DNA of 42,694 nt from CAYJAD01 sp964370305 (GTDB taxonomy: Bacteria; Desulfobacterota; Desulfovibrionia; Desulfovibrionales; Desulfovibrionaceae). The translations under genes were made by a program, and so were the position numbers. The stretch lies in contig CAYJIU010000007.1 in NCBI GenBank assembly GCA_964370305.1, positions 1 to 42,694 of the forward strand. The letters run 5' to 3'. This document shows, one piece after another, positions 28,601-35,031 of this stretch. Numbering within the stretch: the stretch's first letter is position 1; every line of letters starts with the position of its first letter. Under the pieces are notes generated by a model. It was not told the origin of the DNA and made no database searches. It saw only the letters and a list, made by a program, of their open reading frames with translations.

Positions 28601-31296
28601 ATGGTGATGGTATGTTTGCCTGATAGGGCACCCGTTACCAATAAGGCATCATTACCATTACCAAAGTTCAATTCTGCCTTGGAGCCAAGTCCCTTGGCTA
28701 TAAGGGTTCCCCCATCATTACCTGTAGTAAAAATACCGTTAAAAGCCCAGTTCACATTCAAGGTGTCATGACCTACATTACCAAGCATTTTTACAATATC
28801 AGCATCAGTAATATGACTTTTTCTGGCGAAAATTTGCAGGAGGTCGTCACCACCACCCATATTTTTTCCATCCATAAAGACTGTGTTGCTTAAAGTACCG
28901 GTGATAACAAGACCATCATTGCTGTCTGAGGCATTATATCTTGCACGAAAACTTAAATCCTTGGCCATGAGCGTATCATTATTACCGCTAAAGGAATATG
29001 AATACACCCCGTTTACTTGTAAGGTATCGGCCCCGTCGCCAAGGTTAATGTTGCTCCCTAAATCCTCTCCCACAGTATGTAGATAAAAACCTTTATTCAA
29101 GTAAAGTAAATCATCGCCAGCACCAAGATTAATGTTAGCAAAGTCTGTACCAAAATCTTCAATGGTTACTGTGTCATTGCCGGCATCTCCATTGATGATA
29201 GCAGCAGTGCTTAATTTTTGTATGTGTATACTATCGTTACCTTCTCCGCCAGAGATTGTCGTCTCCTTGCTCATAAATGAAGTTATTTTAATAACATCAT
29301 CACCGGTATCACCATAAATATCATTTGTACCTTGGGTTTCTGTTATGGTAATGGTATCATCACCGCCGCGGGCGGCATCATCTACGGCAATGCCGCTATC
29401 GCCGCGTATGGTACTTCCGCTAGTCAAAGCTATGTTAATACTATCAGCACCATCATAACCATAAACAGAACTTCCCTGTAGGGATTCAGTAATGCTAATA
29501 CTGTCATCACCTTCTCCGGCATTAATAATACTTATACTTTCATTTGTTACTATAGTTTTTCTGACAGTTTCTATAATGAGCTTATCTTCACCATAACCAC
29601 CAAAAATGACGGCATCTTGAGCTGTAGTTATAGTAATGGTGTCATTGCCAAAGCCCCCATCAACATTTTCTTCATCATCACTACTGCCACGTATGTCATT
29701 TATGGTTATGCTATCATTACCCACGCCACCGGAAATAAGACCACTGGAACCAACACTAAATGTTGCATCTTCCACAATAATGGTATCATTACCCTCATCA
29801 CCGGAGATAACAGAATCGCGAGCAATGGTAACGCTTATATGGTCAGCAACATCTGGCGAAGCATTGCCTCCTGAATCGCCGTAAACCCTAGAGTCTTGCA
29901 TAGTTGAAATTTTTACAACATCGCGACCTTGCCCGCCATAGAACGTGCTTCCAGCATTAAACTTACTGTTTTCATGGGTGGAAACAAAGGTATCATTACC
30001 ATCCCCAGCATAATAGTAGCTCTTTATGGACTCTCCATTGGAAACAATGCTGTCATTGCCGCCATCACCAAATACTTCGGTACTTTTTTCAGAATCGAGG
30101 TCTTTATGCACATTGGAATTATTTATAATAATAGTATCATTACCATGAACTGTTCTATAACCGTCATTATCTCCTCTATCTCCAAATATATCAGCGCCTT
30201 CAACTAGTTCTTCGATGATGATTTTATCATGACCACCATGTCCATAAATATTGGTATGGTAATCTGTACTGCTGAGACTTGCTTCAAATAAGTTACCGAA
30301 AGTATCATCATCAACACCATCAAGTATATTACGTATGATGATAGTGTCATTACCAAAGCCTTTTGTGTAGTCATTATATGCTACAGGGTTATAAAACCTA
30401 TTGTCGGCGTAAATTGTTCGCCATTGTATATCACCAAGTTTTATACTGTCGGCACCACTGCCCATCTCTATAGCTGGTTGGATGGACAACGAAAAAGCAA
30501 AAGCTGTGTCCTCAACGCTTAGCGTATCATTGCCACCCCCCAAGGAAATACCTTGATCGAGCATCCAAGGTATATGGTCTAATGTCACTTTATCATTGCC
30601 ATTACCTGAAGTAATAGCCTCTGCAGATGCCGCCTCTAAAATATTGTTCCCATGCCCTAAGGACACAGTCTTAAGGGATGCTTCTCTAGCAATAACAGTA
30701 TCATGTCCGCCACTAAAGGTGTTGTGACCAAGAATATACTGCGCATCAGCATATATAGATGCTGATATTTTTCCATCTATGATGATTTTATCATTACCGG
30801 CAATTACAGTGCTGTTTGCAACGGTCCTGATGTCACCTATGACATGCACAAGTGACAAACTCGTGCTTGTGCTGAGGGTGATGTTATCATGACCGCCACG
30901 CAAGGTACTGACATTGCCACTCAAGGCATCACCACTAAATACAACATCAAGGCCGCTGCCTTGGCCCTCAGGAAAGCCAAGCTTAAGGTTAAAAGTATCT
31001 GCGCCGCCGCTAAAAGAGCTGCCACTGACATGGGCAGCATCGCCCATTATATGGTGATCATAAAATGCTATGAGCTCTGGTGTATTTATGCTGTCTTTTG
31101 CTCCAATAAAAGTAGCGTTGATAACATTATGGACATCACCAGAAATTATACGAACTTCACTAAGCGGAACCGAAGGCATATTATCTGCTGCAAGGTTTAT
31201 GGTTTGTGCTTTAGAAGTGTATTTTTTTTGAATAATATCTTTAGAAAGAGAATCCAAATAAATTTCATCACCAAATATATCTTTTAGATTTGACAT
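22660..31296 (-). CDS. Giant RTX-like repeat protein, predicted type I-secreted
   Basis: A 2878-residue acidic protein made almost entirely of repeats around GG-x-G-N/D-D-x-I-x-I. Unlike classical 9-residue RTX tandems, the loops are often exactly 19 residues apart, for example in the parts encoded at about 23518-23834 and 26880-27170. Longer superrepeats of about 95-99 residues with TGxDGGxIxIxxWxxG and FGxGND occur in the middle. There is no N-terminal signal peptide. The C-terminus (GGIGADKFTI, ITDFSANDSLFIN, then a short hydrophobic end) is typical of type I secretion substrates. It is probably a calcium-binding beta-solenoid adhesin or surface-layer-like protein. No ABC secretion genes are in the window. 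A GGGAG ribosome site precedes the ATG. Confidence 0.88.
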   Translation of the reverse strand: MSNLKDIFGDEIYLDSLSKDIIQKKYTSKAQTINLAADNMPSVPLSEVRIISGDVHNVINATFIGAKDSINTPELIAFYDHHIMGDAAHVSGSSFSGGADTFNLKLGFPEGQGSGLDVVFSGDALSGNVSTLRGGHDNITLSTSTSLSLVHVIGDIRTVANSTVIAGNDKIIIDGKISASIYADAQYILGHNTFSGGHDTVIAREASLKTVSLGHGNNILEAASAEAITSGNGNDKVTLDHIPWMLDQGISLGGGNDTLSVEDTAFAFSLSIQPAIEMGSGADSIKLGDIQWRTIYADNRFYNPVAYNDYTKGFGNDTIIIRNILDGVDDDTFGNLFEASLSSTDYHTNIYGHGGHDKIIIEELVEGADIFGDRGDNDGYRTVHGNDTIIINNSNVHKDLDSEKSTEVFGDGGNDSIVSNGESIKSYYYAGDGNDTFVSTHENSKFNAGSTFYGGQGRDVVKISTMQDSRVYGDSGGNASPDVADHISVTIARDSVISGDEGNDTIIVEDATFSVGSSGLISGGVGNDSITINDIRGSSDDEENVDGGFGNDTITITTAQDAVIFGGYGEDKLIIETVRKTIVTNESISIINAGEGDDSISITESLQGSSVYGYDGADSINIALTSGSTIRGDSGIAVDDAARGGDDTITITETQGTNDIYGDTGDDVIKITSFMSKETTISGGEGNDSIHIQKLSTAAIINGDAGNDTVTIEDFGTDFANINLGAGDDLLYLNKGFYLHTVGEDLGSNINLGDGADTLQVNGVYSYSFSGNNDTLMAKDLSFRARYNASDSNDGLVITGTLSNTVFMDGKNMGGGDDLLQIFARKSHITDADIVKMLGNVGHDTLNVNWAFNGIFTTGNDGGTLIAKGLGSKAELNFGNGNDALLVTGALSGKHTITMGLGSDTLLLSLGSDDKLVYVQDGFKDDITLKGTYNRGMVTNADGNAITLTTSTQGGSITLDTWGSGGVGFHNGADTFTVNKALVGKSTAIKDIQTFSGNDDIELYSTNYVSIDTATGDDQISITKTATQTSIAAGTGVDSIHVGALGSGSMLSYDTAGADSISLQGTYNYGMATSITGSSVLNGLATGDDGGSIHLATLGTGRLLFGNGNDTLTLSKALTSTNSIKDFSTGGGDDTITLYSVNGVVVDGGNDDDSIEATSVGSTGVLFGAAGEDTLTLGQTYTTVATFNKAPALANSGIIDGGDNDDTITIGHFLLDDGGTIINRKGSINGGKVLGGDGDDTITIAGLGGSAMVNGGGDSNTIEVSTMTGGSIVSQAGNDNITITTMRGGSIATNGSDSINIQALSGGSLSIAGGDTVNITTVSGGTINTSKQNDAGSASIAIDTMSNGRINGSTLIDSIRIEEKMTKGTIDGGQNNDSIILEVFAGGTVYGGEGNDDISTNTMTGGTIYAEEDNDTLSVTDMNGGIIYGEEGNDSFTVTNLFAGTINGGDGDDSFRVTNIVNGKILGGAGDDTLTLFGDNLQLGSALYIDLGTGENKIVLETDFDGKKLLLGKTADTLELTGDVTRNNTLNLGAGNDTIQIASDVADTHATYHVFIDSGAGDDSISLSTAAAGTVIHSGDGNDSINITTIDGTKADQILGMTNEERVVVVDGGTGNDSISAENVEFAHLYTGTGNNSITVQGITFDSTIYSSTGHDSINLENFDNCTLHNAGGNDSVTITEAAYANLYLTAGNNSINVGIAANTDIISGSGNDTVNIGVKFTYGSISLGTGSDSIYIPKSQGVYPSFEGSTLHFDTKGHDVIRLETYKHGFVVDGEGMPINLSTGSDGGTIEIYDWQNGDIDFGDGNDAFTVHEALQVQKLNFGLGSDTISLNFAMSNEGENTDFVENFLNYDVRGYDSITLYNYDESMLGEIKGISTKALSTGTDGGSISISSWQSGAISFGNGNDKFTYANGDGSATLLSDLTFGLGTDNIDISAGFAGHSISYDNRGRDSISLATYDNDNNMIKDSKGNNADLNTGNDGGSLSIDSWLSGDIVFGQGHDKLELKSTLITDLDFAAGNDTFILSQALNAKSVTLGSGNDVAHMNNITEAGAILDLGTGNDSVKIATLSSDALRYDNKGQDTIEVSELISGTLTTGDDGGTIIVDDWTGGDIIFGKGNDVFETGILEKEVDLGLGKDSVSIRFLDAAEGGKLLYDAKGFDSIHINEFNGNNGAKISTGDDGGFISIGSISAAAGVADLEFGKGNDVFTIDRLQIILGDTTSLIDLGGGNDRITIGVLASNGIHAGEGNNTITATHLGGGQVLSGGGADTITITTAMNGYLDAGHGNNIIRTNNVGNGSGNDTATILAGKGNDVITITGSESNQGLYGTVNVGDGNNKVTLHTFGDSGKLIAGSGNDVITIYKDMEGSLQAGAGSNKITVEGSALEGSKIEGGGGVDNIVVKNTFNGSIIAGDGANKITLATADSQTSITSGKHGDTLTMDAALGSTIDTGAGGDTINMDMASAGAELQAGAGHDKITITRVEDKAQLYGGDNNDTFNIQNLDDATLNGDANDDIFIITNVQSGTVHGGEGDDSFKLSTVVTGTLNGNDGDDTFIITTMQGGTLDGGAQADRFSIKSLTGGTVLGGSENDSFNITNASNALIYGDAQTSGVGNDVMTITTALQSNIYAGGGNDKLTVKVFEGTSTVDAILQGDAGKDNIHITTAKHAAIYGDVAGLTASDEKLHIDNIFVASAKDSDIFAGIGADKVTVTTAHTANIYGDAGNDSLKVTTLFTSTLDGGSGDDTISIGSAQAGSRILGDIGDDVISVATLRDSSILGGNDNDTLKVTTSLYSSTLDGGSGDDTIQVKINGESHGALTGGIGADKFTITGTKNSEIRITDFSANDSLFINSRNVSDAAHDAIANGDTSYAYAGITIYFS
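23518..23834 (-). repeat. 57-bp periodic block (19-residue solenoid repeat)
   Basis: Successive GGxGDD-type loops recur about every 57 bases, encoding units of the form GG-x-x-x-D-(S/T)-F-x-I-(T/K)-x-(M/L/V)-x-x-G-T-(V/L)-x. At least five consecutive units are visible. They are too diverged at DNA level to be recent copies, which indicates selection on the protein repeat. Confidence 0.7.
24974..25950 (-). repeat. Superrepeat region of the giant protein
   Basis: Four copies of a longer module, each containing TG-x-DGG-x-(I/L)-x-(I/V)-x-x-W-x-x-G followed by FG-x-G-(N/H)-D, start roughly every 290-350 bases. Less regular copies of the same module occur near 24740, 28040, 28430 and 28710. The conserved Trp may mark a turn or cap within the solenoid. 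Confidence 0.6.
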
Positions 31297-31356
31297 AACA
31301 CGCTCCCATTGTAGTGCGCTCTACTTGTTGTTTTTATTGCTAAGATAAGCTTTTTT

Positions 31357-31385
31357 AACATAAGACACAAAAAATTTTTAGTCAA
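31357..31385 (-). promoter_or_regulatory. Predicted sigma70-like promoter of the giant repeat gene
   Basis: The minus strand has TTGACT (31385-31380) and TATGTT (31362-31357) with exactly 17 bases between them, about 60 bases upstream of the start codon. It lies immediately in front of the divergent TauE/SafE-like gene. Prediction from sequence only. Confidence 0.5.
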
Positions 31386-31402
31386 ATTTAGGTGTTGCTT
31401 AC

Positions 31403-31918
31403 ATGGATGAGGAGCTAGGCCGCTATAGCATAGCAGGGCATAAATCCATCATTACACCCTTAAAGCTTACCATTGCTGTTTTTATGTTTTTCTTTGCCTT
31501 GGTGGAACTCTTACCTTCCATACGAGCTTGGAAATTTGATAGAAAATACCTTGTACTTGGCGATTTACTTTCAGGCTTTTTTTGGGGATTTTCAGGCCAT
31601 CAAGGGGCATTGCGTTCGGCCTTTTTGACCAAGGTAGACATTGAACCAGCAGCCTTTGTAGGCACTAATGCCGTGGTGGGCTTCATGGTGGATATAGCCC
31701 GCTCACTCGTGTATGGTATTGGCATTTGGACTGTGGGCTTTGCCAATTTGCAAACAGCACAAGTGGGTACTCTTGTACTTGTGGGCATTGCAGGTGCTTT
31801 AATAGGCGTGCTTTTAGGCAAACGTTATTTACATAAAATAACCATGAGCCTTGTGCAAACCATTACAGGCATTATGCTTCTTGGTATTGCCATGGCTTTA
31901 GGAATGGGGCTGATTTAG
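31403..31918 (+). pseudogene. 5'-truncated TauE/SafE-family anion permease
   Basis: The 171 residues match the C-terminal two-thirds of a TauE/SafE (TSUP) permease, with several hydrophobic helices and the motif GFSGHQGALRSAFLTK. Full-length members have about 250 residues and an N-terminal half that is missing here. The reading frame is closed by a TAG eight codons before the ATG, and the promoter of the giant repeat gene begins immediately upstream. The permease therefore looks cut by a rearrangement or by arrival of its neighbour. Because the remaining frame is intact, a short functional protein cannot be excluded. Confidence 0.6.
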
Positions 31919-31954
31919 GCTAGTTTTGTTGTTCAAGACTCTTAAAATGTATAT

Positions 31955-31997
31955 GGGGAAAAATTAAACTCTTTGCATGAAAATTTAATTTTTCCCC
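31955..31997. terminator. Bidirectional intrinsic terminator
   Basis: Perfect 14-bp arms GGGGAAAAATTAAA and TTTAATTTTTCCCC with a 15-base loop, followed on the plus strand by TTTATATTTTC. It lies between convergent genes: the TauE/SafE fragment ends at 31918 on plus and the ATPase remnant ends at 32024 on minus. It can serve both directions. Confidence 0.8.
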
Positions 31998-32023
31998 TTT
32001 ATATTTTCTTCTTCAACAGTCCG

Positions 32024-32248
32024 TTAGGCTTCTATTTTTTTCTCATACAACCTTGCAGCATTTAGCACTACAAGTACAGAGCCAGCATTATGCACAAGTG
32101 CTCCAGTTGCAGGAGTAAGCCAGCCCATGACTGAAAAAATAATGGCGGCAAAGTTAATAGTCATTGCTAAGGTTATGTTAAATTTAATGGAAAAAATGGT
32201 AGCATTGGAAAGCTTTTTTAAATAGGAGATTTTAGAAATATTTCCCAT
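32024..32248 (-). pseudogene. C-terminal remnant of a P1B heavy-metal ATPase
   Basis: The 74 residues match only the last two membrane helices of a Zn/Cd/Co-type or related P1B ATPase: SIKFNITLAMTINFAAIIFS and the tail ALVHNAGSVLVVLNAARL. The catalytic domains with DKTGT, TGES and GDGIND are absent. Only about 46 bases separate it from mntP, so the rest is deleted and not hidden in another frame. It is unrelated in detail to copA at 153-2783, whose tail differs. Probably a dead gene fragment left by rearrangement next to mntP. Confidence 0.7.
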
Positions 32249-32294
32249 TTTTTATTGTTATGTTTGCTTTCTTTCATACCCACCTCACTTTTAG

Positions 32295-32867
32295 CTAAAA
32301 GTCGCCAAATACGCCGTGCTCCACCAGTATTTTTATACCGATAACGATTAAGAGAATCCCCCCAAACACATTGGCATATTTAGCAAAATTACATTGATTT
32401 TTTATGAAAATCTTTCTTAGATGTAAACCCAGAGCTGTTACCAAAAAACAAATTATTCCAATAATAACGGCTGGTAAAAATATATCCGTTTTAAGTGCAG
32501 CAAGGGAAATGCCTACCGCCAAAGCATCAATGCTTGTGGCAATAGACAGTATGAGTAAGGTGTAACCCTTTGTGGGGTCGGTGGAAGGTGCTTGCTGTGC
32601 TTCGCGGGATTCATAAATCATTTTACCGCCAACAAAGGAAAGTAAAATAAAAGCTACCCAGTGGTCATAAGTAGCGATTATATCGTGAACCTGTGTGCCA
32701 AGAAACCAGCCGATAATAGGCATAAGACATTGAAAAAATGCAAAAGACCCTGCCATACGCAAGGTTTGTTTATACGAACAACATCGTTGCAATCCTACGG
32801 CAACAGCAACGGAAAAAGTGTCCATGGATAAGGCGAAACCTAGTGTAATAATTTCAAGTAGTCCCAA
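32295..32867 (-). CDS. mntP: Manganese efflux pump MntP
   Basis: The 190-residue membrane protein has six predicted helices and the two family motifs with membrane Asp residues, LGFALSMDTFSVAVAVGL near the N-terminus and LSIATSIDALAVGISLA in the second half. MntP exports Mn(II) and protects against manganese excess. It starts 24 bases after the tonB stop, so it may be co-transcribed with the iron uptake genes. That fits the link between iron limitation and manganese balance. There is no room for a yybP-ykoY riboswitch in the gap. Confidence 0.9.
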   Translation of the reverse strand: MGLLEIITLGFALSMDTFSVAVAVGLQRCCSYKQTLRMAGSFAFFQCLMPIIGWFLGTQVHDIIATYDHWVAFILLSFVGGKMIYESREAQQAPSTDPTKGYTLLILSIATSIDALAVGISLAALKTDIFLPAVIIGIICFLVTALGLHLRKIFIKNQCNFAKYANVFGGILLIVIGIKILVEHGVFGDF

Positions 32868-32890
32868 TTAGTTATCCTCTTGCTATTTTC

Positions 32891-33664
32891 TTAACGTAAT
32901 CTAAATACAAAGGGCACATGCACCAAGGTATTAACTGTCTTACCCTTTATTTTTCCAGGAATAAAGCGCATTTTTTTAGCGGCGGTAAGGGCTGCTTCTT
33001 CAAAATATCCGGCAGGGCTTGCTGAGGCTATGGAAAATTCCTTAGGATTACCAGCCGTATCCACTACCAATTGCACCATGACCTTGCCTTGTATATTCAT
33101 GCGTCTAGCACGGTTTGGATATTCAGGAGAGGCCCTTTTGACTATGGATGGTAACGTATCTACTTGCTTAGTGTCAAAGGCCATAATTCCACCAATTTTC
33201 CTAGCCACCGGCCCCGTAGGTTTGGGTGGAGCAGGTGGAGTTTTAGGCTTTTCCACTTTTTTGGGTTTTGGTTTGGGCTTGGGTTTTACCTCTTCCTTTT
33301 TCTTAGGGCTAATAGGCTTTACTTCTTCCTTTTTGGGTTCGGGTATAGGTTCCGGNNNNNNNNNNNNNNNNNNNNNNNNNNNNNNNNNNNNNNNNNNNNN
33401 NNNNNNNNNNNNNNNNNNNNNNNNNNNNNNNNNNNNNNNNNNNNNNNNNNNNNNNGGCTCTGGTTCAGGCTCTGGTGGCGGTGGTGCTACTGGCTCAATT
33501 GGCGCGGCAAATTCAGCTAGGGATACTTGATACACCACTTCATCACCACTAAGTTCATTACTAGAAAATGCATATAAGCCCCCAAAGAGTGCACCATGCA
33601 CAAAGAGGGAAAATATAATGGTTGAAGCCCTAATCATGGAAATAGGCGCAAAGGATGATAGCAT
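32891..33664 (-). CDS. tonB: TonB energy-transducing protein (contains assembly gap)
   Basis: TonB couples the inner-membrane proton gradient to outer-membrane receptors. A single N-terminal helix (ASTIIFSLFVHGALFGGLYA) is followed by a Pro/Glu- and Pro/Lys-rich spacer and the TonB C-terminal domain with EYPNRARRMNIQGKVMVQLV and AALTAAKKMRFIPG. One hundred Ns (33356-33455) interrupt the Pro-Glu repeat part, so the given 257 residues are only nominal and the frame across the gap is assumed. exbD ends 181 bases upstream, longer than the other gaps, so tonB may have its own promoter. mntP follows after 23 bases. Confidence 0.9.
   Translation of the reverse strand: MLSSFAPISMIRASTIIFSLFVHGALFGGLYAFSSNELSGDEVVYQVSLAEFAAPIEPVAPPPPEPEPEXXXXXXXXXXXXXXXXXXXXXXXXXXXXXXXXXXPEPIPEPKKEEVKPISPKKKEEVKPKPKPKPKKVEKPKTPPAPPKPTGPVARKIGGIMAFDTKQVDTLPSIVKRASPEYPNRARRMNIQGKVMVQLVVDTAGNPKEFSIASASPAGYFEEAALTAAKKMRFIPGKIKGKTVNTLVHVPFVFRLR
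33356..33455. other. Assembly gap (100 Ns) in the tonB spacer
   Basis: Exactly 100 unknown bases lie between sequences encoding PEPEPE on one side and PEPIPEP on the other. A round 100 is a conventional scaffold gap. The gap sits in low-complexity repeat DNA that short reads cannot span, so the true length is unknown. Confidence 0.95.
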
Positions 33665-33845
33665 TGTTTTTGCCTTATATTTACTAAAATAATGTCAAAT
33701 TTACTTAATATTTCTATAAAATAATCCTGTCCAGAGTGTTCAAAAAATGCTAGATGCAAGAAAGTGGGAGATTTTGAAAGGGGAGTGGGGTTCTTTCCCC
33801 CATGACCTGAACAAAACCTTACACTGACGATGCAGATGCGTTTTT

Positions 33846-34265
33846 TCAACTCTCTGGTAAGGCATTGCTAGAAAGCGTAACCAAGCCCACATCCTCAATG
33901 CCAGCTCCCCTAATGGCACTCATAACCTTCATCACTGTGCCATAAGCCACATTTTCATCAGCTCGCACAAAGAGCTGCCTTTGCAAGTCTTGCACATTGG
34001 TTTTGAGTACAAAGCTTAAATCTGCAATGGTTGTTTCATACTCATCTAAGAATATTTTGCCATCAACTTTAACCGTTAAGATAACATGATCATTTTCTGT
34101 GGGCAAAACCTCGGATGTTTCCACCTTGGGCAAATCCACATCTAATCCCTCAGTCATCATGGGGGCGGTTATCATAAAAATAATAAGTAATACCAACATG
34201 ACATCCACAAAGGGGGTCACGTTAATTTCTGATACAAAATCATCTTGTTGGGATACGCCAGCCAT
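33846..34265 (-). CDS. exbD: ExbD/TolR-family biopolymer transport protein
   Basis: The 139 residues include one N-terminal transmembrane helix preceded by EINVTPFVDVMLVLLIIFMI, with the proton-carrying Asp in the helix start. The periplasmic domain of the ExbD/TolR type follows. It works with ExbB and TonB as a proton-driven motor that energises the nearby TonB-dependent receptor. The gene starts 2 bases after exbB ends. The N-terminal motif is equally compatible with TolR; the nearby tonB and receptor favour ExbD. Confidence 0.88.
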   Translation of the reverse strand: MAGVSQQDDFVSEINVTPFVDVMLVLLIIFMITAPMMTEGLDVDLPKVETSEVLPTENDHVILTVKVDGKIFLDEYETTIADLSFVLKTNVQDLQRQLFVRADENVAYGTVMKVMSAIRGAGIEDVGLVTLSSNALPES

Positions 34266-34267
34266 AG

Positions 34268-34957
34268 TTAACGCTCCCCTGCGAACTTAATACCCTGTTC
34301 ATGCTGACCAAGCTCATGCTGCATACGGTTAAGCAATTGTCCTGCATATATGATACATTCACCCTCAATAGCTATGATTTTGGAGCGAAAGACGTTATAT
34401 CCACAAGTAGCAGGAATAGCCACAAAAAGACCTACGGCTGTGGCAATTAAGGCCTCGGCAATGCCAGGGGCAACGGTGGCAATGGAAACAGATTTCATGG
34501 TGGCAATGGTCTGGAATGAATACAAAATACCCCAAACAGTGCCGAATAATCCAATAAATGGCGCAGTGTTGGCGGTGGTTGCAAGCAAAGACAACGAGGA
34601 TTTAAGTTTTGCCATCTCCTGCTCAGTGCCAAAGCGTAAGGCACGGCGCACGTTGCTATCCAAGAGCCTTTCTGCATCACCAGTTTTATTTAGACGATTA
34701 AATTCTCTGATGGCCCTATAGGTAATGCCGTAGAGAGGGGAGTTTTTTTCATGTTCAATGATTGGCAAAGATTTATGCAACTCACCTGCATCATCAAAGG
34801 CATATAGTCCATCATCCACCTTTTTTTGGGCATTTTTTAATTGAAACCACTTACCACACATAAAGGCCCAAGATGCTAAAGACATAAACATCAAAAAAAG
34901 CAAAACCAATTGTGAAATTAAAGTTGCGTGTAATACGGCTTGAAGTAATGATTGCAT
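34268..34957 (-). CDS. exbB: ExbB/TolQ-family proton channel protein
   Basis: The 229-residue protein has three transmembrane helices: one near residues 15-35, and a pair around LLATTANTAPFIGLFGTVWG and IAEALIATAVGLFVAIPATC. These conserved segments line the ExbB/TolQ channel. It partners with the following exbD and with tonB. The gene lies 74 bases after the receptor gene, with a stem-loop in between that could lower read-through. Confidence 0.9.
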   Translation of the reverse strand: MQSLLQAVLHATLISQLVLLFLMFMSLASWAFMCGKWFQLKNAQKKVDDGLYAFDDAGELHKSLPIIEHEKNSPLYGITYRAIREFNRLNKTGDAERLLDSNVRRALRFGTEQEMAKLKSSLSLLATTANTAPFIGLFGTVWGILYSFQTIATMKSVSIATVAPGIAEALIATAVGLFVAIPATCGYNVFRSKIIAIEGECIIYAGQLLNRMQHELGQHEQGIKFAGER

Positions 34958-34981
34958 TAAAACTCCTACTAATTGTAAATA

Positions 34982-35012
34982 GGCTACGGCAAAAAACTAT
35001 TTCGCCGTAGCC
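34982..35012 (-). terminator. Stem-loop between the receptor gene and exbB
   Basis: Perfect 9-bp arms GGCTACGGC and GCCGTAGCC with a 13-base loop start about 20 bases after the receptor stop codon. The minus-strand downstream sequence TATTTACAATT is only moderately U-rich. It could be a partial terminator that sets receptor above motor expression. Confidence 0.5.
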
Positions 35013-35031
35013 CTAATGGTATCAAAGACAG

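Noticed and set aside
22660..31296. Regularly spaced DNA repeats that could suggest a CRISPR array
   Set aside because: The repeats are diverged, coding, in one continuous frame and with a 57-base protein period; no repeat-spacer pattern exists.
32249..32294. yybP-ykoY manganese riboswitch controlling mntP
   Set aside because: The gap upstream of mntP is only 23 bases after tonB, and the 46 bases on its other side are downstream of the gene; neither can hold the riboswitch.
33634..33849. 71-codon open frame on the minus strand between exbD and tonB
   Set aside because: It overlaps both flanking genes at its ends, has no ribosome site or recognisable motif and an atypical composition.
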